From positions 1 through 64,000 of the forward strand of contig JAJRSD010000031.1 of NCBI GenBank assembly GCA_024278975.1: DNA of 64,000 bases. Direction: 5' to 3'. A program made the position numbers and the translations under genes. Every line of letters starts with the position of its first letter. Position 1 is the first letter of the stretch. The notes under the pieces are model-generated. The model searched no databases and was not told the origin of the DNA. It saw nothing but the letters and a program-made list of their open reading frames with translations. The DNA comes from Bacteroidota bacterium. Lineage in GTDB: Bacteria > Bacteroidota > Bacteroidia > Bacteroidales > Prolixibacteraceae. Positions 46,418 through 54,977 of the stretch are shown piece by piece.

Positions 46418-47722
46418 TTGTACAGGAATATATACATAGAGCTACTAAAATGGAAGAAAAGTGAAGTTCGGAAACCATTGCTATTGCAGGGGGCAAGACA
46501 GGTGGGTAAAACATATATTATTAAACAATTCGGAAGAAAAGAATATTCGAATCTTGCATATTTAAACTTTGAGCAAACTCCTGAACTATCGCAATTTTTT
46601 GAGGGAAATCTAATTCCTGAAAAAATTCTTGAAAATATTGGATTTTACTTAGGTGCAAAAATTACTAAAAACACCCTGGTGTTTTTAGATGAGATACAGG
46701 TAGCACCAAAAGCCATTACCAGTTTAAAATATTTTCAGGAACAGGCTCCGGAATACCATGTAATTGCTGCAGGCTCGCTACTTGGTGTTGGTGTCGGAAA
46801 AGAAAGTAGTTTTCCGGTAGGTAAGGTTAATTTTTTAAGAATGCACCCAATGTCTTTTTCAGAATACTTAATTGCAGTAAACGAAAAGTTCACTTTGGAA
46901 AAACTATTAGAGAATGATTTAGACAGTAAAATTCCTGAACCAATACATAATAAACTTACTGACCATTTTAAGAAATATCTTTTTATTGGAGGAATGCCCG
47001 AAGCAGTGAGCAGTTACATAAAAAACAGGGATATAATAACTGTTCGTAAAATTCAAAATGATATTTTAAAAGCATACCAACGGGATTTTTCGAAATACAC
47101 GACAAAAGCTCAGTCGATTAAAACTTCCGAAATATGGCATTCTCTACCGCAACAATTATCTAAGGAAAATAAAAAATTCAAATATTCCGATGTAAGGAAG
47201 AAAGCAAGAGCAGCACATTACGAGCTTACAATAGAATGGCTAAAAAATGCCGGGCTGGTAAATATTGCATATAATATAAGCACACCCAAACTACCATTAT
47301 CAGGCTATGCTGATGAGACTAAATTTAAACTTTATCTCCTCGATACAGGAATATTGGGTGCAATGCTAAATATTAGTTCTAAAATTATTACAACACCCAA
47401 CAGATTATTTGTAGAATATAATGGGGCTTTTGTTGAGAATTTTGTTGCAATGGAAATGGTAGCAGAGGGAATTGAAAAGTTATTTTATTGGACATCGGGA
47501 AATAAAGCAGAGGTGGATTTCATTATACAAAAAGATGACACTGTTTATCCTGTAGAAGTAAAAAGCGGAATGAGCCGAAACAAGAAAAGCATACAGAGTT
47601 ATATAACGAAATATGCACCAGATTTGGCAATTAGAGTTTCGCCCCGCAATTTTACAAAAGATAATAATTTTATTAATATCCCTTTGTATGCTGTATTTTT
47701 ATTGAAAAGCAGAGGTTTCTAA
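46418..47722 (+). CDS. AAA+ ATPase with DUF4143 domain (copy 1)
   Basis: A 434-aa protein. An AAA_14-type ATPase domain lies in about 1-200: Walker A QGARQVGKTYI near 24 and Walker B TLVFLDEIQ near 88. A winged-helix-type middle follows and a DUF4143/PD-(D/E)XK-like domain ends it, with AEVDFIIQKDD and the ExK of YPVEVKSG near 390. The biological role of the family is not established. The only in-frame start is the TTG at 46418; an ATG at 46413 is out of frame and stops after eight codons. It differs strongly from the second ATPase and is on the opposite strand. Confidence 0.85.
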   Translation: MYRNIYIELLKWKKSEVRKPLLLQGARQVGKTYIIKQFGRKEYSNLAYLNFEQTPELSQFFEGNLIPEKILENIGFYLGAKITKNTLVFLDEIQVAPKAITSLKYFQEQAPEYHVIAAGSLLGVGVGKESSFPVGKVNFLRMHPMSFSEYLIAVNEKFTLEKLLENDLDSKIPEPIHNKLTDHFKKYLFIGGMPEAVSSYIKNRDIITVRKIQNDILKAYQRDFSKYTTKAQSIKTSEIWHSLPQQLSKENKKFKYSDVRKKARAAHYELTIEWLKNAGLVNIAYNISTPKLPLSGYADETKFKLYLLDTGILGAMLNISSKIITTPNRLFVEYNGAFVENFVAMEMVAEGIEKLFYWTSGNKAEVDFIIQKDDTVYPVEVKSGMSRNKKSIQSYITKYAPDLAIRVSPRNFTKDNNFINIPLYAVFLLKSRGF

Positions 47723-47727
47723 TTAAA

Positions 47728-47785
47728 ATATTATGTCTTCCTTTTTTCTTCATAGCTGCCGATTACGGTACATTTTTAATCCCTC
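47728..47785 (-). pseudogene. diverged copy of the 3' end of the 49104-50363 gene
   Basis: This segment aligns with about 49098-49155, the very 3' end of the secreted-protein gene, including ATTATGT.TTCCT, CTT..TAGC.GCCG and ACATT blocks, roughly 65-70 percent by eye. It sits between the two ATPase genes, so the second ATPase is flanked by two versions of the same gene end. Confidence 0.45.
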
Positions 47786-47791
47786 ACAAAC

Positions 47792-48946
47792 CTAAAGGCT
47801 AAATCCAAACAACGGATTATAAACTGAATAATCTTTTAGCGAAATAATCCCCTCTTCTTCAACTCCACAAGCAACTACCGACGTAACTTCTTGTTTAAAC
47901 AGAGGAGCAATTTTACTGAAATTTAGTTTTTTGGGATTTGGACGCTCACTACTTTTTGCTTCAACAAGAATAACCTTACCTTCTTTCTCGATAATAAAAT
48001 CAATTTCAACTCCATTCTTATCTCTAATATAAAACAGGTTCTTTCCGGCAATTAACCCATCTTTTAAATATTCAGTAAAAACAAAATTCTCCCAAATATT
48101 ACCAAGATGCAGTGAGTTTTCTAAAGACTCAAGCGAATTGATATTAAGTAAAGCTGCAACCAATCCATTGTCGCAAAAATATAGTTTTGGTGCTTTAATT
48201 ATACGTTTACCAAGATTATTATAATAAGGCGGCAACAGAATAATTAACCCGGAAGTTTCCAGAGCACTCACCCATGCTTTTACTGTATTTACTGCAACTC
48301 CAACTTCTTTCGATATTTCTGAATAGTTCATTAATTGTCCAACCCTAAAAGCAAGTAACGACAAAAAACGCCTGAAATCTCTCAAGTTGGTTACTTTTAG
48401 AATATTGCGCAAATCTCGTTCAAGATAAGTTTGAATATAATCTTCGAAAAAATCGGTTGAATCTAAATTCTCTGCCCAAATTTCAGGAAACCCGCCTCGC
48501 CATAAAAGGTCTCGCCGGTTTATTAATAAATCAGTATTATTAAGTTCTGTAGCACTGAGTGTTCCAAGGTTTAATATTCTTATCCTTCCTGCCAACGACT
48601 CGCTTATTTGTTGCATTAACATAAATTGTTGGCTGCCGGTTAAAATCCATTTTCCCTTAATATTCCTATTTTCATCTACCCTGATTTTTAATTCGCGAAA
48701 TAACGAAGGTGCATATTGAATTTCATCAATAATAACCTGAGATTTGAATCGGTCTAAAAATTTCGTGGGATTTGTTTCCGCCTCTTCAGCAAGTATTATC
48801 TTGTCTAATGTAATATATTTTGTTTTTTTGAAGAGCTTTTGCAACAAAGAACTTTTACCAACTTGACGAACTCCTGTGAGAAGTACAACCGGTCGTGTTT
48901 TTATCGCTTCTTCTATTCTATCTGTATTTTTCCTGTCAATCCACAT
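47792..48946 (-). CDS. AAA+ ATPase with DUF4143 domain (copy 2)
   Basis: A 384-aa protein of the same family as the 46418 gene. Walker A is TGVRQVGKSSL near 24, followed by KFLDRFKSQVIIDEIQ with the Walker B, and TGSQQFMLM near 104. The middle contains a winged-helix segment (YSEISKEVGVAVNTVKAW). The C-terminal PD-(D/E)XK-like part has VEIDFIIEKEG and VEAKSS. Tandem repeats cover its promoter, which suggests autoregulation. A near-identical 3' fragment remains at 45770-45986. No toxin or partner gene is adjacent. Confidence 0.87.
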   Translation of the reverse strand: MWIDRKNTDRIEEAIKTRPVVLLTGVRQVGKSSLLQKLFKKTKYITLDKIILAEEAETNPTKFLDRFKSQVIIDEIQYAPSLFRELKIRVDENRNIKGKWILTGSQQFMLMQQISESLAGRIRILNLGTLSATELNNTDLLINRRDLLWRGGFPEIWAENLDSTDFFEDYIQTYLERDLRNILKVTNLRDFRRFLSLLAFRVGQLMNYSEISKEVGVAVNTVKAWVSALETSGLIILLPPYYNNLGKRIIKAPKLYFCDNGLVAALLNINSLESLENSLHLGNIWENFVFTEYLKDGLIAGKNLFYIRDKNGVEIDFIIEKEGKVILVEAKSSERPNPKKLNFSKIAPLFKQEVTSVVACGVEEEGIISLKDYSVYNPLFGFSL

Positions 48947-48983
48947 TATTCTTTAGATAATTTTTATTGAAATAAAAGTATAA

Positions 48984-49054
48984 CAAAATTATTACAATTG
49001 CAAATTATCCTTATATCGATTGCAAATTATCCTTATATCGATTGCAAATTATCC
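48984..49054 (-). promoter_or_regulatory. tandem operator repeats and promoter of ATPase copy 2
   Basis: On the minus strand TAATTTTG (48984-48991) is a -7 box 38 bp from the ATG. Immediately upstream lie two exact 22-bp units (48997-49018, 49019-49040), each with ATTGCAAATTATCC, and a third partial unit (49041-49054). The unit length is about two helical turns and the first unit covers the -33 region. Confidence 0.72.
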
Positions 49055-49103
49055 TAAATATAAAATATTGTAAACTACACTTATTGATTAGATCTTTAAC
49101 AAA

Positions 49104-50363
49104 TTATGTTTTCCTCTTTTTCTTTTTAGCAGCCGGAAACAGAACATTGTTTAGGATTAACCGATAACCCGGCGAGTTGGGATGCAAACTCAAATCTGTT
49201 GGAGGGTCGCCAACGAGATGTCTGTAATCTTCCGGATCATGACCACCGTAAAAAGTCCAAAAACCTTTTCCTTTTTCACCATGAATATAACGTGCTTCAT
49301 TGGCAGGCTTATTTTCTCCTAAAATTAAAACATTTGGTTTTATTACCTCTTTTCTGTACGATGTTGTTTGACCCATAAAACCTTTAATAAGATTTTTATG
49401 ATTCTGGCATAGCATTGTTGGAATCGGATCCCATTTTGCAGAAAAATCGAAGAGAGTAAAATAATCGTTTTCGCGGGCTACACGCCGGGTTGTAGTAGCG
49501 TCTATATCAGAGAATTCATATTCATACGGACTCTCAACCAATTTAAAATTTTCGAATGCAAAAGTATTATTAAAGTCCAGCTTTTCCTGAGCATTTTTAT
49601 CGGCCGGGTCACCGTCAAACATAGTCTCGCAAATATCAATACCGATTGCGGCCAGCGAAATATCGTAAGTATCGGTGGCTGCACACATTGCAAATAAAAA
49701 TCCTCCCCGCTGAACATACTTTTCTATTTCGCGGGTAACAAACGACTTCATTTCCGAAACCTTCATAAACCCCAGGTTTTTAGCAAGTTCCTGATTAATT
49801 TTCACCTCTTGCTGGTACCACGGTGCATGTTGGTACGCCCGCCAAAACTTCCCGTACTGACCCGTAAAATCTTCATGATGAAGATGCAACCAATCGTAAT
49901 CTTTAAGTTTACCATTAAGAATTTCTTCGTCGTAAATAATATCATAATTAATTTCGGCATAAGTTAAAACCAATGTTACTGCATCGTCCCAGGGCTGTTT
50001 GTTTGGTGGCGAATAGACTGCAATTTTTGGTGCTTTATTCATTGCAACAGCATCCATATTTACATCGGGTTCGGCAATTTCGGTTAAAATAGCCGATGCC
50101 TGTGCATCAGTTATCGTTTCAAAACTCACACCACGAATCACACATTCATTTTCAATTTCGGGGTAATATTGCATCATAAAACTTCCGCCACGGTAGTTAA
50201 GCAGCCATTTTACTTCTACATCTTTTTCCAGTGTCCAAAAAGTAATTCCATACGATTTTAGATGATCTTTTTGAGAATCGTCCATTGGAATTAAAAGATG
50301 AATACTTTTAGCCTGAAAGGATAAAAACAGTAGTGCTAATATTATATAACTTTTGTAGTTCAT
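49104..50363 (-). CDS. secreted protein, homologues labelled asparagine synthetase B
   Basis: A 419-aa protein with a signal peptide (to about SFQAKS). Conserved-looking segments are LIPMDDSQKDHLKSYGITFW near 24, YDWLHLHHEDFTGQYG near 154, GGFLFAMCAATDTYDISLAA near 219, YGGHDPEDYRHLVGDPP near 371 and a basic tail KKKKRKT. From memory, similar proteins are labelled asparagine synthetase B, but neither a glutaminase N-terminal Cys nor an ATP-PPase motif is seen. The FAMCAA segment could be the elbow of a class I amidotransferase-like or ThuA-like fold. The function is unknown. Partial copies of its 3' end lie at 46164 and 47728. Confidence 0.8.
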   Translation of the reverse strand: MNYKSYIILALLFLSFQAKSIHLLIPMDDSQKDHLKSYGITFWTLEKDVEVKWLLNYRGGSFMMQYYPEIENECVIRGVSFETITDAQASAILTEIAEPDVNMDAVAMNKAPKIAVYSPPNKQPWDDAVTLVLTYAEINYDIIYDEEILNGKLKDYDWLHLHHEDFTGQYGKFWRAYQHAPWYQQEVKINQELAKNLGFMKVSEMKSFVTREIEKYVQRGGFLFAMCAATDTYDISLAAIGIDICETMFDGDPADKNAQEKLDFNNTFAFENFKLVESPYEYEFSDIDATTTRRVARENDYFTLFDFSAKWDPIPTMLCQNHKNLIKGFMGQTTSYRKEVIKPNVLILGENKPANEARYIHGEKGKGFWTFYGGHDPEDYRHLVGDPPTDLSLHPNSPGYRLILNNVLFPAAKKKKRKT

Positions 50364-50403
50364 TATTCTGATTTAATTATTCTAAGACAATAATAGCATA
50401 ATA

Positions 50404-51918
50404 TTAAAATGGTGCATCCGAAGTTTCCGCTTTCTGTTTATCGAAACCATTGTTAATCGAAATTCCCGAAGATTTTGCACTCTCATCTTCATTCATTTTC
50501 GAGCTAAATGTTTGGTCAGTATTCCCAAACTGGTTTTCCATATCGGAGAATTTTGCAAGCTCTTTTTTAAATGTCAGATGAACATCGCCAATGGGACCAT
50601 TTCTATGTTTCGAAATAATAATTTCGGCAACTCCAAGAAGCGAGTTACCAGATTCATCTTCGGTGATACCAAAATATTCTGGTCGGTGAATAAACAGCAC
50701 GATATCAGCATCTTGCTCGATTGCTCCCGACTCGCGTAAATCCGACAGTTGCGGGCGTTTACCTTCGCGCGATTCCACCGAACGGTTTAACTGCGACAGG
50801 GCAATAATTGGAATATCCAGCTCTTTCGCAATGGCTTTTAACGAACGCGAAATCATACTAACTTCCTGCTCGCGACTGCCACGGCTATCAGTGCCGGCTG
50901 TCATAAGTTGAAGATAATCGATAACTACAACCTGAATATCGTGCTGCATTTTTAGACGACGGCATTTTGCACGTAACTCAAATATAGAAAGTGCCGGAGT
51001 ATCGTCGATAAACATTGGCGCATTGTCGAAAGCCTTTATTCTCTGGTTTAGCTGTGTCCACTCGTGTTCTTCAAGTCTTCCCGATTTTAATTTTTGAGAA
51101 CCCAATTCGGTTTCGGCAGCAATTAAACGTGTAACCAATTGTAACGACGACATTTCGAGCGAAAAAACCGCGACAGATTTGTTATGGTCGATTGCAATAT
51201 TTCGCGCCATAGAAAGTACAAAAGCTGTTTTTCCCATCGAAGGACGGGCAGCAATAATTACAAGGTCGGTTTTTTGCCAACCCGATGTAATCCTGTCTAA
51301 CGAAGTAAAACCCGAAGGCACACCGCTTAACCCATCTTTTTGGTTCCGTGCCTTTTCAATTTGTAATATTGCTTCGTTAAGAACAGGTTTTATTGGTCGT
51401 GTCTCTTTTTTAATATTCCCCTCGGCAACCTGAAATAGCGACGATTCAGAGAAGTCGATCAAATCGTCAACATCAACAGTATCGTCGTATGATTTGGTTT
51501 GAATTTCGGACGAAACCCGAATTAATTCGCGCTGAATATATTTTTGAGCAATTATACGTGCATGAAATTCGATATGAGCAGCAGAAGCAACCCGCCTTGT
51601 TAATTGAGTAATGTAACCCGGTCCGCCAATTTCGTCAAGTTGCTCGCGGTCTTTCAGTTCCTGCGTTACCATTAAAAGGTCAATCGGTTTCTCTTTCTCC
51701 GAAAGATTTCTGATAGCATCAAATATTTTTTGATTCTCTTCTTTGTAAAAGCTATCTGTTTTAATAATATCGGCAACAGTTACGTACGCATCTCGCTCGA
51801 GCATTAATGCGCCTAAAACAGCCTCTTCAACGTCGATTGCCTGTGGCGGTAATTTCCCGTATTGCGCATTTATCTGTTCTATATTGAATTGAGAATTAGT
51901 TTTTTTCTTTTCTGCCAT
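50404..51918 (-). CDS. dnaB: replicative DNA helicase
   Basis: A 504-aa hexameric helicase that unwinds DNA at the fork. The N-terminal domain (about 15-120) includes PQAIDVEEAVLGALMLE. The RecA-like motor shows Walker A ARPSMGKTAF near 223, VVIDYLQLM near 324 and the DnaB signature SQLNRSVESREGKRPQLSDL near 366. No intein is present. The first ATG is well placed. The last 50 residues are a disordered tail rich in Asn, Ser and Lys. Confidence 0.97.
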   Translation of the reverse strand: MAEKKKTNSQFNIEQINAQYGKLPPQAIDVEEAVLGALMLERDAYVTVADIIKTDSFYKEENQKIFDAIRNLSEKEKPIDLLMVTQELKDREQLDEIGGPGYITQLTRRVASAAHIEFHARIIAQKYIQRELIRVSSEIQTKSYDDTVDVDDLIDFSESSLFQVAEGNIKKETRPIKPVLNEAILQIEKARNQKDGLSGVPSGFTSLDRITSGWQKTDLVIIAARPSMGKTAFVLSMARNIAIDHNKSVAVFSLEMSSLQLVTRLIAAETELGSQKLKSGRLEEHEWTQLNQRIKAFDNAPMFIDDTPALSIFELRAKCRRLKMQHDIQVVVIDYLQLMTAGTDSRGSREQEVSMISRSLKAIAKELDIPIIALSQLNRSVESREGKRPQLSDLRESGAIEQDADIVLFIHRPEYFGITEDESGNSLLGVAEIIISKHRNGPIGDVHLTFKKELAKFSDMENQFGNTDQTFSSKMNEDESAKSSGISINNGFDKQKAETSDAPF

Positions 51919-52060
51919 AATTGTTGTAATTGAAAAACCTTTAACCGAATAAAGATGCTAATAATTTTGAGGGACTAAAAGTACAAATTTTGAGAGGGTG
52001 TTTGCAAATAATGTTTTGAAGTTTTTAACCTTTGCTATTCACAATTGTTAATTGTATATT

Positions 52061-53044
52061 TCAGTTTAAACCGTTGTCAATTATTCGTGTAATCATCTCT
52101 TTAAGTGTCAGACCCATAGCAGCAATTTGTTGCGGTATAAAACTTGTTTCCGTCATTCCAGGCGTGGTATTTACTTCAAGAAAATAAAACTCGTTATCTT
52201 TTAAAATATAATCGACCCTAACAATTCCTTCACATTCGCAAAAATCATAAATTTCTGAACTGATATTTTGGCATTTCTCAAACAGATCTTTTGGTAACCG
52301 TGCCGGGGTTATTTCCTCAGCAACACCGGGAATATATTTTGCTTCAAAATCGAAAAACTCGTTTTTAGTAACTATTTCTGTTACCGGAAAAATAATTTTA
52401 TCGTCACCAATTTTCACCAAGCCACATGTAAATTCAGAGCCATCAATAAACTGTTCAATTAAAGCATCGTTGCTCTCTTCCCATGCTTTATTTATTGCAG
52501 GTTCTATCTCATCCACCTTTTTTACTTTCGTAATTCCAAAGCTCGAACCGCCGGCATTTGGTTTAATAAATACAGGCAATCCCAAATTTTTAGCTATTTC
52601 TGACGAATCGATTTTTTCTCCTTTTGAGATTTTAACCGACTTGGCCATTTTTACTCCAAAACTGCGTAAGTAATTATTGCAAAACCATTTATTAAAAGTT
52701 AACGACGATGTTTGGACACTACAAGTTGAGTATGGAATTTTCAGTAAATCGAAATACGCTTGTAAAATTCCATCTTCGCCGGGAGTTCCGTGAATGGTAA
52801 TGTATGCAAATGCAAAAGTTATTTTTTCGCCATTTAACCGAAAACTAAAATCTGATTTATCGATGACAGCAATTTTTTCATCATTTTGAAAAACACCCCA
52901 CTCCTCACCTTTCATATGAACAAGCCAGCGTGTATATTTTGTTGTATCGACAGCACTAAAAACATTTGCGCCACTTTTTACCGACACTATAAATTCCGAC
53001 GAATCGCCACCAGCAATTACAGCAATATTTGGCTTTTTACTCAT
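52061..53044 (-). CDS. ddl: D-alanine--D-alanine ligase
   Basis: About 327 aa, an ATP-grasp enzyme joining two D-Ala for peptidoglycan. I use the ATG giving MSKKPNIAVIAGGDSSE; the track extends 40 codons into the previous gene. ATP-grasp signatures include LPVFIKPNAGGSSFGITK near 140 and FYFLEVNTTPGMTETSFIP near 290. The start overlaps the RluD-like gene by 8 bp. It follows the PASTA and pseudouridine-synthase genes in one transcript. Confidence 0.95.
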   Translation of the reverse strand: MSKKPNIAVIAGGDSSEFIVSVKSGANVFSAVDTTKYTRWLVHMKGEEWGVFQNDEKIAVIDKSDFSFRLNGEKITFAFAYITIHGTPGEDGILQAYFDLLKIPYSTCSVQTSSLTFNKWFCNNYLRSFGVKMAKSVKISKGEKIDSSEIAKNLGLPVFIKPNAGGSSFGITKVKKVDEIEPAINKAWEESNDALIEQFIDGSEFTCGLVKIGDDKIIFPVTEIVTKNEFFDFEAKYIPGVAEEITPARLPKDLFEKCQNISSEIYDFCECEGIVRVDYILKDNEFYFLEVNTTPGMTETSFIPQQIAAMGLTLKEMITRIIDNGLN

Positions 53045-54074
53045 TTCTGTTTGCAATATAATTTTCCCATTTCTCGATTGCCGACGCCATATCTTCTGGC
53101 AAATCGGAATTAAATAACATTTTATCGTTTGTGGTTGGATGAATAAAACCCAATGTTTTAGCATGCAACGCCTGCCGTGGCAACACTTTAAAACAGTTAA
53201 TTACAAATTGCCTGTATTTACTGAAAGTTGTTCCACGCAAAATTTTATCGCCACCGTAATTCGAGTCGTTAAAAATTGTGTGATTTATGTGTTTCATGTG
53301 TACCCTAATTTGGTGTGTCCTCCCTGTTTCAAGCCGGCATTCTACCAAAGTAACATAACCAATTTGCCTTAATACCTTGTAATGTGTAACCGCGTGCTTT
53401 CCAAAATCGGCTTCAGGAAAAACAGTAAAAACCTGTCGGTTTTTTAAACTGCGGCCAATATTTCCGGTAATTGTTCCCTCGTCTTCTTTTACACTTCCCC
53501 AAACTAACGCCTGATAACGCCGCTCCGTGGTTTTCTCGAAAAACTGAAGTGCCAGTTTATTTTTTGCCAACTCGGTTTTTGCAACAACCATTAATCCCGA
53601 TGTATCTTTATCGATACGGTGTACCAATCCCGGGCGCGGGTCTTCGCTGTTAAACAGTGGCAAATCTTTAAAATAATATGCCAGTGCATTTACCAAAGTC
53701 CCCGAATAGTTACCATGTCCGGGATGCACAACCAAACCCGGAGGTTTATTTATTACCAACAACTGCTCGTCCTCGTAAACAATATTTAACGGAATATCCT
53801 CGGCTATAATTTTCAGTTCGCGCCGCGGGTAATCCATTACAATTACAATTTCGTCGTTTGGTTTTACCTTGTAATTTGGTTTTACCGGTTTATTGTTGGC
53901 AAGAATATTTCCTGCATCGGCGGCGGCCTGAATTCGGCTTCGCGACGCATTTTCAATCCTGTTCGACAAAAATTTATCGATACGCAAAGGAGATTGCCCC
54001 GGGTCAACGGTTAAACGATAATGTTCGTATAAACCCTCATCCAACTCCTCCTTGTCGTCTGTATATTCTACCAT
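53037..54074 (-). CDS. RluD-family 23S rRNA pseudouridine synthase
   Basis: A 345-aa enzyme that isomerises uridines in 23S rRNA. An S4 RNA-binding domain spans about 30-85 (RIDKFLSNRIENASRSRIQ) and the catalytic domain has GLVHRIDKDTSGLMVVAKT near 148, with the conserved Asp in the RIDKDTSG motif. ECRLETGRTHQIRVHMKH near 265 is typical. The exact target uridines cannot be read from the sequence. It lies between the PASTA gene (9 bp) and ddl (8-bp overlap). Confidence 0.92.
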   Translation of the reverse strand: MVEYTDDKEELDEGLYEHYRLTVDPGQSPLRIDKFLSNRIENASRSRIQAAADAGNILANNKPVKPNYKVKPNDEIVIVMDYPRRELKIIAEDIPLNIVYEDEQLLVINKPPGLVVHPGHGNYSGTLVNALAYYFKDLPLFNSEDPRPGLVHRIDKDTSGLMVVAKTELAKNKLALQFFEKTTERRYQALVWGSVKEDEGTITGNIGRSLKNRQVFTVFPEADFGKHAVTHYKVLRQIGYVTLVECRLETGRTHQIRVHMKHINHTIFNDSNYGGDKILRGTTFSKYRQFVINCFKVLPRQALHAKTLGFIHPTTNDKMLFNSDLPEDMASAIEKWENYIANRNE

Positions 54075-54083
54075 TATATTTGT

Positions 54084-54890
54084 CTAAAGTTCTTGTTCGG
54101 TAATAATATTAATTTTCTCCTCGTCAACGGTAACCCACAAATCAACCGAAGTACCCATTCTAATTAACGACCCGGAATTAACATCGGGGCGCTGTTTCCA
54201 AATTATTGCATTTGTAGAATCTTCGGCCGAAATGAATGACTCGTCGTAAATTAAAACGCCAAAGTTTAGCATCGCATCGGTGATAATCTTTTTAGCATTT
54301 TCAATATTCTCACCTTTCAAATCAGGAAGTGATGTCTGTTCATTTTCAGAATCGCGACCGATTATAAAATTAACTTTGCTCCCTTTCAATACTACTTTCC
54401 CCTGAAATAGTTCCATGGAATCTTGCTCTACCTTTAAAACCAGATTATTGTATTCTGATGGTTGATATGAAATTTCGCCAATTAACAACCCACAATTTTC
54501 GACTAAAACCTGTGCCTGCCGAAAAGAGATATCGGTAAGTTTTGGTAAAACAACCTGCTCTTTTTGTGTTGAATTAATTGTAAGAAAAATTGTACGATTG
54601 TTTTTTACACCAAACCCTGCATCCGGCACTTGCTCAATTACTTCGCCGGGATTTACTTCGTCGGTAAAAACTGAATCTATAACCACAATTACTAAGTTTT
54701 GTTGAGTGGCAATTTCTATCGCTTCTGTTGGTGTTAATCCCTTAAAATCGGGTACAGGATTCGACTGCCCGTGGCGTGTGTAAGAATCTAAACTTTCCAG
54801 TGCAACGAAAATAATTATGGCAACCAAAATAATTGCTAATAATAAATTCACTAAAAACAGACGACTGACTATAAACTTTTTGAAACTCAT
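54084..54890 (-). CDS. PASTA-domain membrane protein
   Basis: A 268-aa protein with one N-terminal membrane segment (about 8-30, LVNLLLAIILVAIIIFVAL) and three PASTA-like modules outside: about 40-105 (VPDFKGLTPTEAIEIA), 110-175 (LPKLTDISFRQAQVLVE) and 182-255 (LPDLKGENIENAKKI). PASTA modules bind peptidoglycan or muropeptides; here there is no kinase or transpeptidase domain. The cluster with ddl and murF-type functions fits a cell-wall link (inference). Confidence 0.85.
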   Translation of the reverse strand: MSFKKFIVSRLFLVNLLLAIILVAIIIFVALESLDSYTRHGQSNPVPDFKGLTPTEAIEIATQQNLVIVVIDSVFTDEVNPGEVIEQVPDAGFGVKNNRTIFLTINSTQKEQVVLPKLTDISFRQAQVLVENCGLLIGEISYQPSEYNNLVLKVEQDSMELFQGKVVLKGSKVNFIIGRDSENEQTSLPDLKGENIENAKKIITDAMLNFGVLIYDESFISAEDSTNAIIWKQRPDVNSGSLIRMGTSVDLWVTVDEEKINIITEQEL

Positions 54891-54977
54891 ATTGTAAACT
54901 ATAATCTTTAAAAAAACAAAAATAAGCCAAAAAAAGTATGTTGAAAGTTAAATACCAATTTTTAATTGAAATTTCAA

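Noticed and set aside
48997-49054. 22-bp units as a CRISPR or plasmid iteron
   Set aside because: The units are directly adjacent without spacers and only two and a half in number. No replication-initiator gene is adjacent; the promoter position explains them better.
49104-50363. Naming this gene asnB
   Set aside because: It is secreted and shows neither the N-terminal nucleophilic Cys nor an ATP-PPase motif.
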